Shown: positions 9,421-22,499 of the stretch, piece after piece
How positions within the stretch are numbered: the stretch's first letter is position 1
How the letters are laid out: every line of letters begins with the position of its first letter
Source of the DNA: Phoronis australis
Taxonomy: Eukaryota; Phoronida; Phoronidae
DNA: 64,000 nucleotides
Assembly: GCA_002633005.1 (NCBI GenBank)
Contig: NMRA01000699.1
Span: 134,037-198,036 of the forward strand
Direction: 5' to 3'
Notes under the pieces: model-generated
What the model was told of the DNA's origin: nothing
Database searches by the model: none
Seen by the model: the letters and a program-made list of their open reading frames with translations, nothing else
Translations under genes and position numbers: made by a program

Positions 9421-12382
9421 GGCTTACATCGCGTTCAGATGTGAGAGACATGTATATGAAGTAGTCCAGCAAGTGCCACTACATCGCAACGAAATGTCGC
9501 GCCATTTTGAAGAAACGTTCGCCAGGGGGAGAAACGAAGGCAAGACTTCTATTTCAGAAAAGCCTAATGCCAGTACAAAATCAGACATTGAGATAACCTT
9601 CTGTCTGTAGAGTTGGTCTTTACGTGGCGTAAATGATAGGAATGCGTTTGTTGACCACGCGAACCTGTTGATTGCAAATATTTTCCACAGGTCAGACTGA
9701 AGTGTAGTACACATTTTGAGTTAAGAGATAGACTACATGTTTACTGTATGTTAAACGCAAAAGCGAGCGTCACAGTTCGGCATTCTTTGCTTAATACGTC
9801 ATAACGTTAATCTATATTTTCGCATTCTGTCTTGTCACAAGGCCTAAGAAACAAGCAAACATTTAAAAAAAATAAAATTCTGTTATTGGGGCTGTAGTAA
9901 TGGGTGGAAAGACCGTCTCCGCCGTTATTGTTTTTACCAGTGCGGTACTGAGGAGTCGTGAGGAAAGTCCGCGGAGAGCAGTCTTTTTGAGACGTGAAAA
10001 GGTGCGTTTGTGGAGGCTGTAGTAACAGGAATTTGACTGAGAATGTCTTTTTCAAGTTACCTAAATACATATACGTGAAAGTTGAACAGAAATGGCGTCA
10101 GTTTGTGCCATGTATTAGTGTGAAATGTCATTGTGGATTCATTTAGAAGTCACACTTTGTTCGGCATATTATAAAGAATCGTGTTTCGACCAAACACAAA
10201 CTAGACATCACGATGAAGGGCTCGTCACCTTGTAAGTGCATTTGCAAATTTCATGAAATAGTAACGCACAAAATTAACTCCTTCCATTCTAGAGCGAGTG
10301 ATGTTGGGACCTCAACCCCGGCCCAGAGTGAGTGCTACAACACGTAGGCTTATGCATTTTGTTTAGAACGTGCTTATTCCATCATACCAAAAGTGAACAC
10401 GAGCGACCCAGGTTTACTGCGCCTTCAAGTACTTGAGTGTGATGCCCGTACCTACTCTTCTCTGTACAGTTCTCGCTCAGTATTCTCCCTGTCTTCTGAT
10501 CTGTGTTCAGTCATTGCAATTGCTTTTCAAGTTACCAAACATCTTCCACCCGTTTAAAGTGACCTTGCACTACAAAGTAACTATTTAGTTATGGAAAATT
10601 AAAATATTGACTTTACTATGTAATTGCAGCCATTTTCCAAGATGGTCACCATTCAAAATTTCTTTGACTAAATTGGTTGATGCCGTTAAAGGCAAATAAC
10701 TCTGTCTCTAGCATGACCGAAGGTCTCAAAAATAGTTTCATGTCCATGGAACAGGCCCCAAAAAGGAACAATATTCAATTTGGGCCACTGCAACTGGGTC
10801 AATTAGTTTCCCAGCTAATGTAAACACAGGATCAGACCACTTTGGGCAGGAAGGGTTACCGCAAGAAAACAAGGTTTTTAAAGTGTAATTTGGCGACATT
10901 TAATAAAATAAAGTCCAGTGGATTACAAAATACAAATTAGTGGCTGACTCTTGCTCACAATAATTCAAAATTCTACGTTTGTATCAATAATTTTGAAAAT
11001 GAATTGCAATGACTCATCCCTATCTATATCCTTCACAGACACCTGCAGAGCAAAGATTTCCTCGACATCAAACCGCGTGATGCAACCCTGTCGGAGATCG
11101 TTCTCTTGCAGTTGCTGCACTCAGAACCATTGGCTTTGCAGGAACGATACACTGCTCTCTTAGTTAGCTCATTTAGACGGTTCTCTTCAAATCCTGCATG
11201 TTCCAACAGTAACCGGATTTACGATGGGTCGATCATCAAAGTCATAATGCGACGAGTTGCTGTTGCCAGACAACGACTCGTCACTGTCACGAAGCTCGTC
11301 CTAGTCTCCATCCACGAATTATTCTTCAATGATTTCAATTAATTGTCGATGATCTTGATCTGGCAGTCCGCGGCAAGATTTAATCAGATATCAGCTTAAG
11401 AGCGACCTGCCATTTCATTGTCTTCTCAACATGCCGTGACCTTGCGACCCACAATTTCACGCCCACTTTACAAGTTTCAGCGAATGAGGACAGCGATGTA
11501 TTAGGTTAAAAGGTCGTTGCTAGCTATTAAGAGTAGTGTGGGGCACTTCTGTTGAATTTACCCCGAATGCAATCAATAAAATTACGACTCTTCATTGGAC
11601 AAAAACTCCAAAGCCGACTACAGGCATAGTAAGCCGGGTTTCGTCTTTCTATTGATACATTGTATGTTTATGAATGAACTGGTTCAACGAATTCCTGAGC
11701 AATGCAGCCAGGAAAATCGGTAAATTTTGATGATTTTTTTGCGAATTATCCAGTCGTGGAGAATGTGTTGCTTTTCAAAATGAAATAAATAACGTTTGAA
11801 ATGAAGTTTGCTTGTTTTAAAGCCATATTTTGTGAAGTGGAATGAATAAATAATCATAATCTACAAGGAAAAAATTGACCTAGTTCTCACCGAAAGCGAC
11901 TGTTTGTTGTCTGGTCAGGAAATTGGGCGGGAAACATGCTAATACATGTAAATAATTTTTCTTCAAAAGAAAAAATCGCAACTAGTTGTTAGATTTTATG
12001 GTCCTCATTTCAGATTAGCTAACTGAAACAACAAAAACTAAGGAAATGCTTAGTGGGAACTATTTAAACACTTTCAAATCTCCTAAGAAATATCTTTATT
12101 TCAGCTGAACACAAGGATTGAACTATTACGTCCTTTGGTTTCATACTTTCTTGAAACACAAAGTCAATTAACTTGATACGTTCATTCCAGAGAGCTCTGT
12201 TCTGATACTAAATTACATCCATAATTTATAGAAAGTATGGCCTAAGTTTAATACAATGTAATGGCTGTTCCTGTTTTGATATTGGCGATAGTTAATTACA
12301 TGTAACTAGAGTGATTTATGTACATGGAAAGGAAATTTGTGAAATACCCTTGGAGCACCTGACAAATAATGTCAAGTTAATC
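9421..12382. other. No recognised feature
   Basis: No confident gene. On the minus strand near 11040-11340 there is a short acidic stretch ('LRDSDESLSGNSNSSHYDF' in one frame) interrupted by stops. It may be a decayed exon or transposon piece, but I cannot assign it. Confidence 0.4.
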
Positions 12383-12418
12383 GTCATTGCCATTGTCATT
12401 GTCATTGTCATTGTCATT
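12383..12418. repeat. Hexanucleotide microsatellite (CATTGT)n
   Basis: About six units of CATTGT/CATTGC lie in a row. This is simple sequence with no sign of coding use. Confidence 0.9.
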
Positions 12419-13892
12419 TTGTAAAAAGCTGTATTTTACACTGTTTAGTTGTTTAAAATAAAACTCGAGGACTTTACTCTCACAAAATCTGTCTCAAAAT
12501 AGCTCTCACCGTGATAGTATTTCCATTGCCAACAGGAAGGTAAAAAACTATCAGTGACTCAAGATAACACGCCTCGGAGTTTAAGGGGTTGGAAAATCCT
12601 AAAATCTCTAAATGGCACATGTACATGCACACGTGCATTGCCTGTGACTTGAGTTGGTAACAGAAGTAAAATCCCATCACGGTAAGGGTGATCTTTACAC
12701 CGACCTTGTTAGAGTAAATGGCTTAATTCAATGCTTCCCGTTTGCCAGTCAGCTACATCGTGCGAAATAAAGCTTCATGTGACCGTCCTAATTATTTTCA
12801 GTCCTTAAACTATTGAAACCAAGATAAAATATGATCAACCAATAATAAGCAGAAATGATCGTGGTGGCAAAAAATGACAGTAAGAATCATGATAATATAC
12901 ATGTGCGTGTAATAAACAGCTGTTATCGTCAATCGGTAAATTTTACGTAAATGATGCGGGTACGTGTATCCTTAATAATATGTATGTGCATTTGGATTTT
13001 TAAAACCCGTCATGTCTGAGTATTAAACCCAAATCGCAAATACGAAACTGGAAAAAGTCAAGTAAACAGCGAAAAATCAGAACTGGAACTAATGAACTGC
13101 ATTCATCACGTGCTTTTGTTATGTAATAAGGAATTTTTCCTGTAGACAAAAAGCCAGGACAAGTGGTTCTACCCCATAACAATAGAGCCCAAGCCATGGT
13201 TTCAAAGATGACGCTGCTAAACATGGGTTTTTAAAGGCACTTTGGTGCACATATGCGGTATTTATGAGCTCGTGTGTATCTGGAAAGGTTCAGTGTATTA
13301 GAAATCCCGTGTCGTGTCAGTTGATGCAGGCATTGGCACGAATTTGGAATGACAATGACAGGGGTAAATTGAAACTTTCTTTTACTTAAAAACTGAATTC
13401 TTACAAGCACTTTAAACAAATCTCATCAGCACATTTACGATTGCTAATAGTCTATGCAGCTTCGGCAGCTCGCTCACAGCAAGACTTACATGTTAATTAA
13501 GCTTTAAGTATTAACTCTATAAATGCACAGCTGCCATTTTTATTATAAAAAATGACGTTTTCCTGGAAGGTGCAGCTGGTATAGATGGTTCCGATTTTTT
13601 TAACGAAGCTATTTAATTTATTAAATCAGTGCGGGAAATATAAACACTGCGATCTTCCACCCGCTTGGCCCACAACCATTCGTTTCTTGCGAAAGCCGAT
13701 GAATGTTTCTTCGTTAAGCCTGGAACACTTACAGCGCAGAGAGAGAGAGTTTAAGGCGCACTTACAATAAACAGTGGTTTAAGCCTCAAAAACAATATAC
13801 ATGTACTAGACATCAGCATCAGCTCAAATATGCCCGGAAATATACGTCATACGTGTAATAAACAAGGCCAGCTAAAACGAATCTACGGTCTA
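12419..13892. other. No recognised feature
   Basis: AT-rich and without clear coding or repeat structure. Short frames (12480-12680, 13000-13224, 13231-13419 minus) lack motifs. Confidence 0.4.
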
Positions 13893-14459
13893 CGGTGGCT
13901 GCAAAAGGACGGCGCGGCAACTTATTTTCTCCGTTGCTAACTCTATCGATAGACTTACTTCATGCATCTCTATCAATGCCCTTACTAATTCTATCGATAT
14001 ACTTACTAACTCTATCGATAAACTTACACCGTAATAACTCTATCGAAAGACTTACTAACTCTATTGATAGGCTTACTAACTCTATAGATAGACTTATTAA
14101 CTTCATCGACGCACTTATTATTTCTATCGATAGACTTACTTATTCTATCGACACACTTATTAATTCTATCGATAGACTTACTATTTTTTATCGATAGACG
14201 TACTAGCTGTATCGATAGACTTACTAACTCTATCGATAGTCTTATTAAATCTATCGATAGATTTGCTATCTATATCGATACAGTTAGTAAGTTTATCTAT
14301 GGGCTTACTATTTCTATCGATAAACTAACTAACTCTGTCGATAGCGGACTTATTTTCCCTATCGATAAATTTACTACTTCTATCTATAGACATACTAGCT
14401 CTATCGATAGAGTTTGCAACGGTGTAAAAAATTAACGGGCAGTTTTTTTACAGCCACCG
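13893..14459. mobile_element. Mariner-like MITE with a minisatellite core
   Basis: The ends are inverted copies. The left starts CGGTGGCTGCAAAA and the right, reverse complemented, starts CGGTGGCTGTAAAA. The similarity then resumes as CCGTTGCTAACTCTATCG on the left and CCGTTGCAAACTCTATCG on the right, giving about 60-bp terminal repeats. Both sides are flanked by TA (13891-13892 and 14460-14461), the target duplication typical of Tc1/mariner elements. There is no transposase. The whole interior is a 21-bp tandem array. The mariner link rests on the TA duplication alone. Confidence 0.7.
13931..14415. repeat. 21-bp minisatellite, consensus AACTCTATCGATAGACTTACT
   Basis: About 22 degenerate units surround the palindrome CTATCGATAG. 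The unit length of 21 bp equals seven codons, so a plus-strand frame stays open and reads as near-perfect SIDRLTN heptads (13895-14197). I treat that frame as a by-product of the unit length and not as a gene. A few units are inverted or shifted (around 14270-14300), showing internal rearrangement. Confidence 0.9.
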
Positions 14460-14461
14460 TA

Positions 14462-16429
14462 ACATACAAAACCAGCTTCCTAACTTGTCGCGAACATTTT
14501 GTGTCCCTTATTGTCTAATGTGAAATTTGATACATATAAATTTTTGGAAAATGGGTGGGTAAAAGCACACGTTACTGACGAAAATGAATCTCACCATCGT
14601 GGGTCTTGTATTCTTGTTTAAGTTTACCGGGGATGCGTTTTACCAAAGAACGTAAATCCAGTCGTATACTCCGTTTTTTTAAACAAGCCATTAATGTTAG
14701 TTTACAAAGGCAGGATTCGACATGAATTTTACCTGCAGTTCGGCAGTAGCAGGGGAGGTATGCCATCTTCCGAAACTGCAGCCTAGGACAAACTATCACG
14801 CAACTTATGAATGCAAAACTGAGACGCTTTCGTCTGGTTCAGTAGTATTTGCTCTTTAATCTAGTCACCGACATTAATTCGCATCGATGACAAAAATCAC
14901 CAAACACGTTTTTTGGTGTGAATCGCGGATGCCGTTGTCACGTGGTGCAGATACACGTAGGTTGCAGATTAATTGAATGTTTTGTGCATGATTGTTTCTA
15001 GTGCCTCAATTGCCTGTAGAGTATTATTTGACATTCTGTTTGTTTAAAGTGTTCACAATCAATCGTTGTCTTCAGTGATGAAATTAAAAAACTAGAGAAG
15101 TTACTAAGGAGAAGACTATAAGTTAGATAAGCATAAGGTTTCAAGCCTGCAGCTCAGGCCCTTTATCACATGACTGGTCTTCTGTTTGTTGTAGAATGCA
15201 GCACACAACAGTAGGTCGTCATGGTATCCGTCCTTTTCTTCTACTACTACTGCGAACGCTAAATCTTCAAAGTTCAAGCAATTTGTACGCGTTATCACAT
15301 GATAGACTGCCAGAGAGACAATGGTTCGCAGCGCTGCAATGCGTTGCACCCATAGTTGTTAAAGGAATGGGGTTCTTCAAAATTCTAGTCAGCGTTGTGG
15401 CACTACGACCAAATCAGATACGTGTAGGCTACATTTGGCCCGCCAGTCATTGACGGATATTAGTCCAAAGGATCGCAGTCACTCTCAAAACTGAAGTGAA
15501 GGATTAACTAGTATTTCGTTGCAAGTCAAAACGTTTCTTCACTTCATTCAATTAAGTACAAATCTTAGCATTTCGTACAATAAATTCAACCTTAAAAGCG
15601 ACTTCATTGATTAACGAGAGACATTTTATTAAACAGGCGCAGGCCGGGAGATCGAAGACGATAGGACAGCGGCTAATACCACTCTCATTCAATACAATAT
15701 CTGTCAATTTTCGTACATGGCTATATGTATATATAAGTAGAGCTTGAGAAACGTTTTGGCGCTATATGGGACTTCCTCCTTTGTAACAGAATTTAAAGGA
15801 ACTGAAACTGTTTTTCAATAGCCTAAAACCATATAAACCTATGCATTTTAGATACAAATTCTTCCCCCCATTGTGACTATTCACCACTAACTTCACTGCA
15901 CGCCGTATTCAAACGATCAATTCTTGAATTTAAATGTTTAGACGTATTAAACATGTCTGTCAATCTATCTAGTAATACTTCACACTCGAAGTCGAGTTTC
16001 CTGAAGTCGCACGTGTTAAAAGTTCAATGGTGAAATGCGTATGTACAAGAGTGTACTGTGAGTGAGCAGCACAATCAGCATAAAATGGAGTGTTGTCTAA
16101 CGAAGAGGAGGGATACCTGGAAGTGATCCAGAGAGGTAGCACCAACGACGTGGCCAAGTAGGTTGTTGCAGAAAACTGTTGTGGAGGGTAAGGAGTTATG
16201 TAGGTATACAGTGCGACACTGTGGTGTCATAAAGTACACGCTTTGGCATCTAGGTGTAGGGATACTAATTGAGGTATACAAATATGTAACATGAATGGCG
16301 ATGATCTAATGCATAAGTTCATAAGATTTAGAAGGTTTGTTAACGTAGCGGCGGAATTTTAGTGGTTGCCAGTTTAACTATTCGATCATTTCGCTGAGTG
16401 AGGAAGTAATGTGGCCTTTATTTAGGGCA
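14462..16429. other. No recognised feature
   Basis: No gene, RNA or bounded repeat that I can support. Several short frames overlap on both strands. Confidence 0.4.
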
Positions 16430-17770
16430 AGTCTTGTAGCTCTTTGCTCCACCATTTCAATCTAGTGAGTGAGAGCTTTTGCGTGGAGTGGTATTGACCA
16501 GTACTAGTTTTCGTTGGGCTAGAGCGACATAAGCTGTTTCCTTTACTGAGGAGTGTGACGAATGTTTCGTCTAAGAAAGCCAAGGGCTTTACTGTCAGAA
16601 GCAGCGGCTGTATTAATTTGAGAATTCCAGGTAATATTTTTGGAGAAAGTAACGCCAAGATATTTGGACTCCGACAAAGGTGACATGAGTGAGCTATGGA
16701 AGAAATAGTCTTCCGAATCATTTTTCCGATGCTCGTGAAGAACATTGCATTGAACTACATACCGCACACTGATTCCCAATCAGCAAGTTTGGCGATATCC
16801 TGTTGCAGTGAGACGCAGTCTCCTTGATTCCAAATGGAGCGGTAAAGTATACAGGCATGTGTAAGGAGGCGGATATTGGAAGATATGTCTTGAGGCAGGT
16901 CATTGTCAAAGAGGAGGAAAAGGATTCTCTAAAGAACACAAGGGATCATAGGAAGGATGTCAGATGATTCGCCAGCTATCACAAAACAATGAGATATATT
17001 ATTAAGAAATGAGTCAATCCAATTCATGGTAAGGTCACGAACCCCAAAGAAATCAATTTTTGTTAACAAGTCTAGGGTGAAGTACCTGTACTTTTTCAAA
17101 AAGATTTTTTAAATCCACGATTATGACGTCGGACGGGATGCCAGAGTCCATATTGAGAGAGAAGTAGTTTGTGGATGAAAGAAGCTGTGATTCACATGAT
17201 CTGTTTCGCCTAAAGCCGTTTTGCTGTTGTAGAATATTGCTGCTTTCAAGGTGTTCCTTAAGGTGACTTATAATGATGTGCTCAAGAATGTTGCAACATA
17301 TTCGTGTACTAGTAAGGAAGATAGGTCTGTAATTTCTGCTTTGTGTTTATTTCCTTTCTTGAAGGCTGGTGGACGTTGGCGTGGTGCCCATCTGCTGGAA
17401 CCCCAACGGATGATAAGGAGGCATTAAGGATGTCGGTCAGTAAGGGGGCTATTGAGCCTGATAGTTCCGAAGAACTTTAGGAAAGATAATGTCTGGACCT
17501 GGGTTCTGAGCGGAAAGTCGCTTTTTCAACTCCATTACTATCATTGATAGGGTCAGGGATAGTTTTACGAGGACTTTCTCCGAGATTTGGAGTTAAAGAG
17601 ATGTCTTCAGACGTGAACACTGACCAAATTAGATTATTGATAATTTTCTCACTATCTCATGGCAGGGTTGCGAGCAAGCAGTTGTGTTGCAACAGGGCTA
17701 ACTGGGAAGGTTCTCTCTTGAGACGTTTAACAAATGTGAAGAGGAGATTGGAACCAGGGAGATAATGCCA
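16430..17770 (-). pseudogene. Dead non-LTR retrotransposon reverse transcriptase (CR1/Jockey type)
   Basis: On the minus strand, pieces of a non-LTR reverse transcriptase appear in the right order but in changing frames. Upstream is 'SVFTSEDISLTPNLGESP' (about 17590-17640). Next comes a 'PGPD' block with 'LNASLSS' (about 17390-17510), then an 'FKKGNKH' stretch (about 17345) and 'NGFRRNRS' (about 17210). 'IIVDLKNLFEKV', the position of the first catalytic Asp, is at about 17095-17130. Near the end is 'SKYLGVTFSKNITWNSQI' (16600-16680) followed by 'GFLRRNIRHTP'. Family knowledge: S-F-T-x-E, PGPD, FKKG, FDxV and YLGV are the standard landmarks of these elements. Many stops and frameshifts make it inactive. 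The YxDD region is not readable. No endonuclease or ORF1 was found beyond 17770. Confidence 0.75.
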
Positions 17771-19919
17771 TTGAAATTTTCAAATATGATTTCAAGATTA
17801 GGTATAGTACTTGGTGGCAGAGGGAAAAGAAGGAGGCGCGGTTGTGGTCATGAGTTGTAGACTTTCACTTCTCGAAGGCTATGTCTTTTTTACGGATGAG
17901 CTTTTCAGGATGTATCAGCGCTATGGATGTTTGTTTTTGGATCTTGGCATTTTCTCTGCCACTTATTTAAACAGGGAGGAAACTCGTTTCCAGGCAACAC
18001 GCATTTTAACCAATCGTTTCAATCTTACCTTGAAAGCCAGAACCATTGAACATTTTCACGGCATCCTGCATTCACTGCACTAAAACTTAGAATTTCGCTT
18101 CCTCTAGTCGCCAATGCGAAATGCTGCACGTTATTGTCAAACATACGCGCTATTAACTTTTATAATATGTACTGTAAGTGCTGCTTATTGTAAATTTATA
18201 TCATGTACCGTGAGATTGTCATCTTAGTGGCCTTGAGAACTAATTTTCATTTCGAAGTGTGTAAAGTCACCGATTTACATTAAGACGTATTTTGAATACA
18301 CTGAAAAAGAAATGCGATGGAGACGATTGCCACGATATCATTTCTTAACCACGTAGCCTCCGAGTTTGACGTGATAGCCCAAGTATTTTTGATTTATTTG
18401 AAAAGAAGTAAACCCCCAAAGATGTTGCAAAATTTGATATTAGAGAGGTTGTAAAAAGCGACGTAAACATGAATTATCACGCATTTATAACACCTCGTCA
18501 TACATGCCATTGTTGGCTGTGACGTAATCTCGGTAGTGTTTGAATATTTTTTGCGAATACAGATTCGCGTCGCTTTAAACCTGTGTCCCTTTTCAATTCT
18601 TATTTGGTAAGACATGGTAAAGATTTTTATTTAGATAGGGTTCTCAATCTTTCTTCTTTGCTTCAGTATAAAACAAAACCGATTCTTTAATCTATAAATG
18701 TTCTTAAAGTTTAGTAGCAAGAAGGCGCTTTTTCCAAAATATTTATTCTGCGGGGGTTAGCTGAATATAATCGAATTAGAATAGATTACTAACAGTTAAG
18801 ATTTTGTGTTGTTAATTTTTTACATGCTTATAAGCATTCAAAAATATAATTTACTTGCATCTATTAATTTTCAACTCCAAGAATCTTTCGCATTCTAAAA
18901 AATGACCATTTTGCGCAGGATTTCGTAGAAACGACTTTTTCATGATCAACATATATCTATACATGTATTTAGGGGATATATGCTACATGTACGATAACCA
19001 GACACGAACTTAGTTATTCAGTTCATCTTTAATTTCACGTTCGCGGAAAAATCTAAATGACGCTGTTCCAAAACCCATTTTGTTACTGTAACTTGAATCG
19101 GTACGTGCAATTACGTATGCGTCATAATTCACGTTTACGGGGCGTTGAAAAAAATTTCTAATAATATAAATTATGTAGTCATGTACATGATGATGTCATA
19201 CGGAAATGGACGAATTTCGTATCGAATGAGCTTGGCTAATACCAAGAGCTCAAAAACAGCCAATACAGTGGCTGGAACGATCAAGCTTAAACGCATCGAT
19301 GAACCGTCGATTAGTAACCTTCCAAGCACAACGAGGTCCACAGTTTAACGTGTTTATCTGCGTGGTGGCTTTAAAGTTGGACACTATTTTTTATTTTTAA
19401 TTTGATTGCTCTTGAAGTGTTGAAAAGTGCTGACCATTTTACTGGCGTAGATGACCGTGTTAGGAATTAAGCTGTCTAAGATTTAGAGTACAAATCATTA
19501 ATGGGCGATTGCTGATGGTCATGGCCCGTGGTCATGTTATTGCTAGCGATTTTGTGCTATGAGTCCAAATTTCTCTTTTCTTTTTTAAATATACATTACT
19601 GCTATTCTACAGGAAAAAGTATGCATTTACGTACTTACATTCCATGGGTGTGTACTAAATACCCAAAACTGTCGATGGGGTCCTGCATAAACTTTTAAAC
19701 AATACTTGCTTTGCTTTTACCACATAAGTTCGCAATTTCAATTTTCGTTACATTTACCAAAAGATTGAAAGCCAACATAGAGTATCGGCAACTTTCATGC
19801 AATAAAATCGTAAAAAGACAACGGATTTTGCTATGTTATAGCTCCGGCCAAAGATGGTATCACCAATCCATCTTCATTTTGAGATGAAAAGGTTACTAGC
19901 CAGACTCTGGTTACAAAAA
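17771..19919. other. No recognised feature
   Basis: AT-rich. Open frames at 17811-18083 and 19145-19348 (plus) show no motif. No bounded repeat found. Confidence 0.4.
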
Positions 19920-20345
19920 CCTTTAGGAACGGCTGCAAACACCGTCTGAACGAATTTCCTGCCATTCCTTATGACTCATTACGGCGATATCCCATTGACC
20001 CCAACTTGTTCGATCGGATGGCAAACGAACAAGTGGGGCGATTGACTTGCGTAGCCAATAACTCCAATCTGGTATTGATGGTTGTAGGGCCAGTTCTCTT
20101 TTGTTCCTACATTTGCTCTGTTCAGATAAGCTCGTATCCAACCTGACTTGCTTTTGCTGTTAAAAATAAGTTAAACACTGGAGGGAACACTAACCAATAA
20201 CAATTCTGAATTTCTTGTCAAATGCTGGTGGTGAATCAACAAAATCGCCAACGGAAGTTAAATACAACGTTTTCTATGCGAACGCATGCCCATGCATTGC
20301 GTTTGACTGTGTCGGTAATGAGGTGCAACCACTATACTTTTTATA
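19920..20345 (-). repeat. Dispersed repeat shared with 54900-55330
   Basis: It aligns imperfectly with the interior of the 54-kb long-TIR element. Shared landmarks in order are 'CTCATTACGG', 'AACTTGTTCGAT', 'GTAGCCAATA', 'AGTTCTCTTTT', 'GCTGTTAAAAATA', 'AATCGCCA' and 'GTTTGACTGTGT'. On the minus strand a short peptide pattern is partly shared: 'NKRELALQPSIPDWSYW' here and a decayed counterpart there. I found no terminal inverted repeats around this copy, so it is either a truncated element or a related internal fragment. Confidence 0.5.
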
Positions 20346-21448
20346 ACGTTGATATCTATGCTACAGAAACGTTTTTCTTATGTTTGATCCTATATTTTGT
20401 TTTTAGCATTATATGTGACTTCAATAAAGATATTACATATACGTCTTGTGTATCGGTTTTATATAGTTACGCGCATTACCATCATAATCAAAATTGAGTA
20501 CAAAACTTAGGTCACGTGGTTCTTTTATTCTACGATTTTCGCTTGCCTTTCGCCAGATTTCTCCAAAACCTGAAGATTTGTTGTGAATAGGTAGTTACGG
20601 CCCAACGTACCCATATAAATGCTGGTGATTACGCTCACACTATGAGCGAGGTCGGTGGACCTCATAAAACTGGACGATGTCGAAAAATCCAATTCAATAT
20701 GTAAAAAAATTCTTATTTTGGTAAAAAAATAACCGTCACGCCCCCTGATAGGGCCTACCCTATGTGTGCATGTCGGCAAATTTCGTCACTTGCGGTGACT
20801 GTAAGTCTCCCGACGTTCTTGTAGGACCTGTATCAGCATTGATATTAAAAACCTTGAACGGGGATTCGCGTGGCGTTTAAAAGAATGCATAGAGGCGTTC
20901 CACGAAGGAACGCAGTTTGTACATTTGTGGAGTTTTTAGATGTATGAGCTCCATTCAAACTGTCTTCCGTACAATGCTTGTTACTGTGCACATGCATTCG
21001 GTTTAAATTATTCTATATCTTACCAAACAATCTTTAAAATATTATTTTTTCTACCTAAAGCGATTATAAATGTCCTTTCAAGCACGGGGAAGCCCTTTAT
21101 TGTTTTTGTTTCATTAACTTTATCCTTACATGTTGACTTGAGTCAACACCAGATAATTTTTGTCTGTTTTAACTGTTGCTTGTAAAGATATATACAGCTT
21201 GTAGTTTTGTCATGCTCGAGATATCAGTGAATAATTACACGCACGATGAACAATGCACGTTGTTTATTGAGCTGTAGCTACATGTAAGTACTCGGGCAAA
21301 CACGAATCAATTCCAGTCATGGCCTACAATGCATGTTGCGGAAAAGCGAATTACCAATAGTTCCAAGTTAACGAGTGGTTATTGGATATTATTATTAAAA
21401 AATGTGATCGGTGATGAGTACTTGGTATGCTGTCACATGCGCGCACCT
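20346..21448. other. No recognised feature
   Basis: No supported gene or bounded repeat. Confidence 0.4.
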
Positions 21449-21640
21449 AGCCTTGGCACAAAGCGGTGCACTAAATATACAGCTTTGCCTCGATGTGGGT
21501 AAACAGTGGTAAGTTAAATTCTGACACAAAACCAGTGTCATTAAAACTACAGTCTTCCTTTAATAAACTAAATTAAATGTATTTAACGGTGTTGGAAAAA
21601 ATGGCTTTCTACCGTTATTCTGATGCTAAAGTTGTGGAGC
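21449..21640 (+). repeat. Uninterrupted copy of a repeat that is split at 35.5/39.1 kb
   Basis: The first half ('CTAGCCTTGG', 'ACTAAATATACA', 'CGATGTGGGTAAACA') matches 35533-35619. The second half ('ACTCTTCC/AGTCTTCC', 'GGTGTTGGAAAAA', 'TCTACCGTTATTCT') matches 39111-39200. Here the halves are joined, so this locus acts as a paralogous empty site for the 3.5-kb insertion at 35620-39110. The repeat family itself is unidentified. Confidence 0.6.
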
Positions 21641-21789
21641 GATATCTTTAGCTACGGCTTTCGGTGCCATGAAATATTGCGTCAACTTTAGCATTACTTG
21701 TTGATACAAGTTTTTCGTTGAGGTGACGAGCAGGATTACCCTGGCTGTGTGCAGTTTCGGGGACTACGGAAAAAATACACACACTGATA

Positions 21790-21885
21790 CCTAGCTGTAT
21801 TTTGACGACAGTCTTCATACAGCTAGCTGGCTGCCTATATTTTTATGACAGTCTTCATACAGTTAGCCGGCTGTCTAGCGCCCAC
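21790..21885. repeat. Two-copy tandem repeat (about 50 bp)
   Basis: The block GACAGTCTTCATACAG followed by CTAGCTGGCTG or TTAGCCGGCTG occurs twice in a row. It is short and not associated with a recognised element. Confidence 0.8.
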
Positions 21886-22104
21886 CCAGCCTAAAAACGC
21901 GGGCTCGACGTTTCGAGAATGTAGACTTTTCACGACGATTCACGGGCTACGGTCTTAGCTATGGATTGTGCATTCGCCGAAAATTGGTAATTGTTGCATT
22001 TTAGTGGACCTTTTTTCCATATTGCCTGGGCACCCCCGGGTGCGCGCATGTGTCAGATGAACTTTTTAGCTATGAATCAATTCTGAATAGTGTGGCCGAC
22101 TCAC

Positions 22105-22496
22105 CTGTCAAAAGCAATCGCTGTCAAAGTAAGAATGCTGGTTACGACAGTGACTCCTTGTATATAGACGGTGAATTTGCACAGTTCCTCGCCCAGTGAC
22201 CAGTTTCTTCTCATGAAAACGAACCAAGTGAACGGTACGTTACCCACCGCGATTAAAAGATCACTTACACCAAGAGAAATTAGGAAAAAGTTGGTGACTG
22301 TTCTCATTTCTTTGTTAGATGATATGACTACAATGAGTGCCAGGTTCCCGATCAAGGCGGATAACACGATCACGCCAAAGAACAGCGAAAGGACGAACTT
22401 TGTCGTGTCTTCAAATTCTTCTATTACCAGAGAATTCATTAACTGCCGAAGCTCCTTCGCTGTATAAATTTTGCTGGTAGAATTTTCCATGCTCAT
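22105..22496 (-). CDS. Class A (rhodopsin-type) neuropeptide-like GPCR, first coding exon (N-terminus to TM3)
   Basis: The ATG at 22496 begins MSMENSTSKIY and contains an N-glycosylation site (Asn5-Ser-Thr). TM1 is at about residues 32-55 and carries the class A 'GNLALIV' motif. TM2 has 'LGVSDLLIAVG' (Leu-x3-Asp). A Trp-containing loop follows, then 'ELCKF', whose Cys normally bonds to extracellular loop 2. TM3 ends 'TLTAIAFDR'. The exon stops after two bases of the Arg codon at a consensus donor AG|GTGAGT (donor 22104-22099), so the DRY motif is split in phase 2. Intron placement in DRY is common in peptide-receptor genes. The sequence resembles NPY/QRFP/galanin-like receptors, but the ligand cannot be told. 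The next exon must lie below 22099 if the assembly is right; I found none in 1-22099. A compatible exon sits at 61996-61202, upstream on the same strand. Confidence 0.85.
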
Positions 22497-22499
22497 ATC

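Noticed and set aside
11040-11340. Acidic, serine-rich minus-strand coding segment
   Set aside because: Several stops and no second copy or recognised family. Mentioned only in the spacer note.
13895-14197. 100-codon frame with SIDRLTN heptads, leucine-zipper-like
   Set aside because: The unit of the minisatellite is 21 bp, so any frame open in one unit is open in all. The array is non-coding and diverges without respect to codon position.
13931-14415. CRISPR-like array
   Set aside because: Units are contiguous with no unique spacers, the DNA is eukaryotic, and the array lies inside a TIR-bounded element.
17811-18083. 90-codon ORF next to the dead retrotransposon
   Set aside because: No reverse-transcriptase or other motif, and it is on the opposite strand to the element.
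22171-22467. Plus-strand 98-codon ORF
   Set aside because: It is the antisense shadow of the receptor exon.
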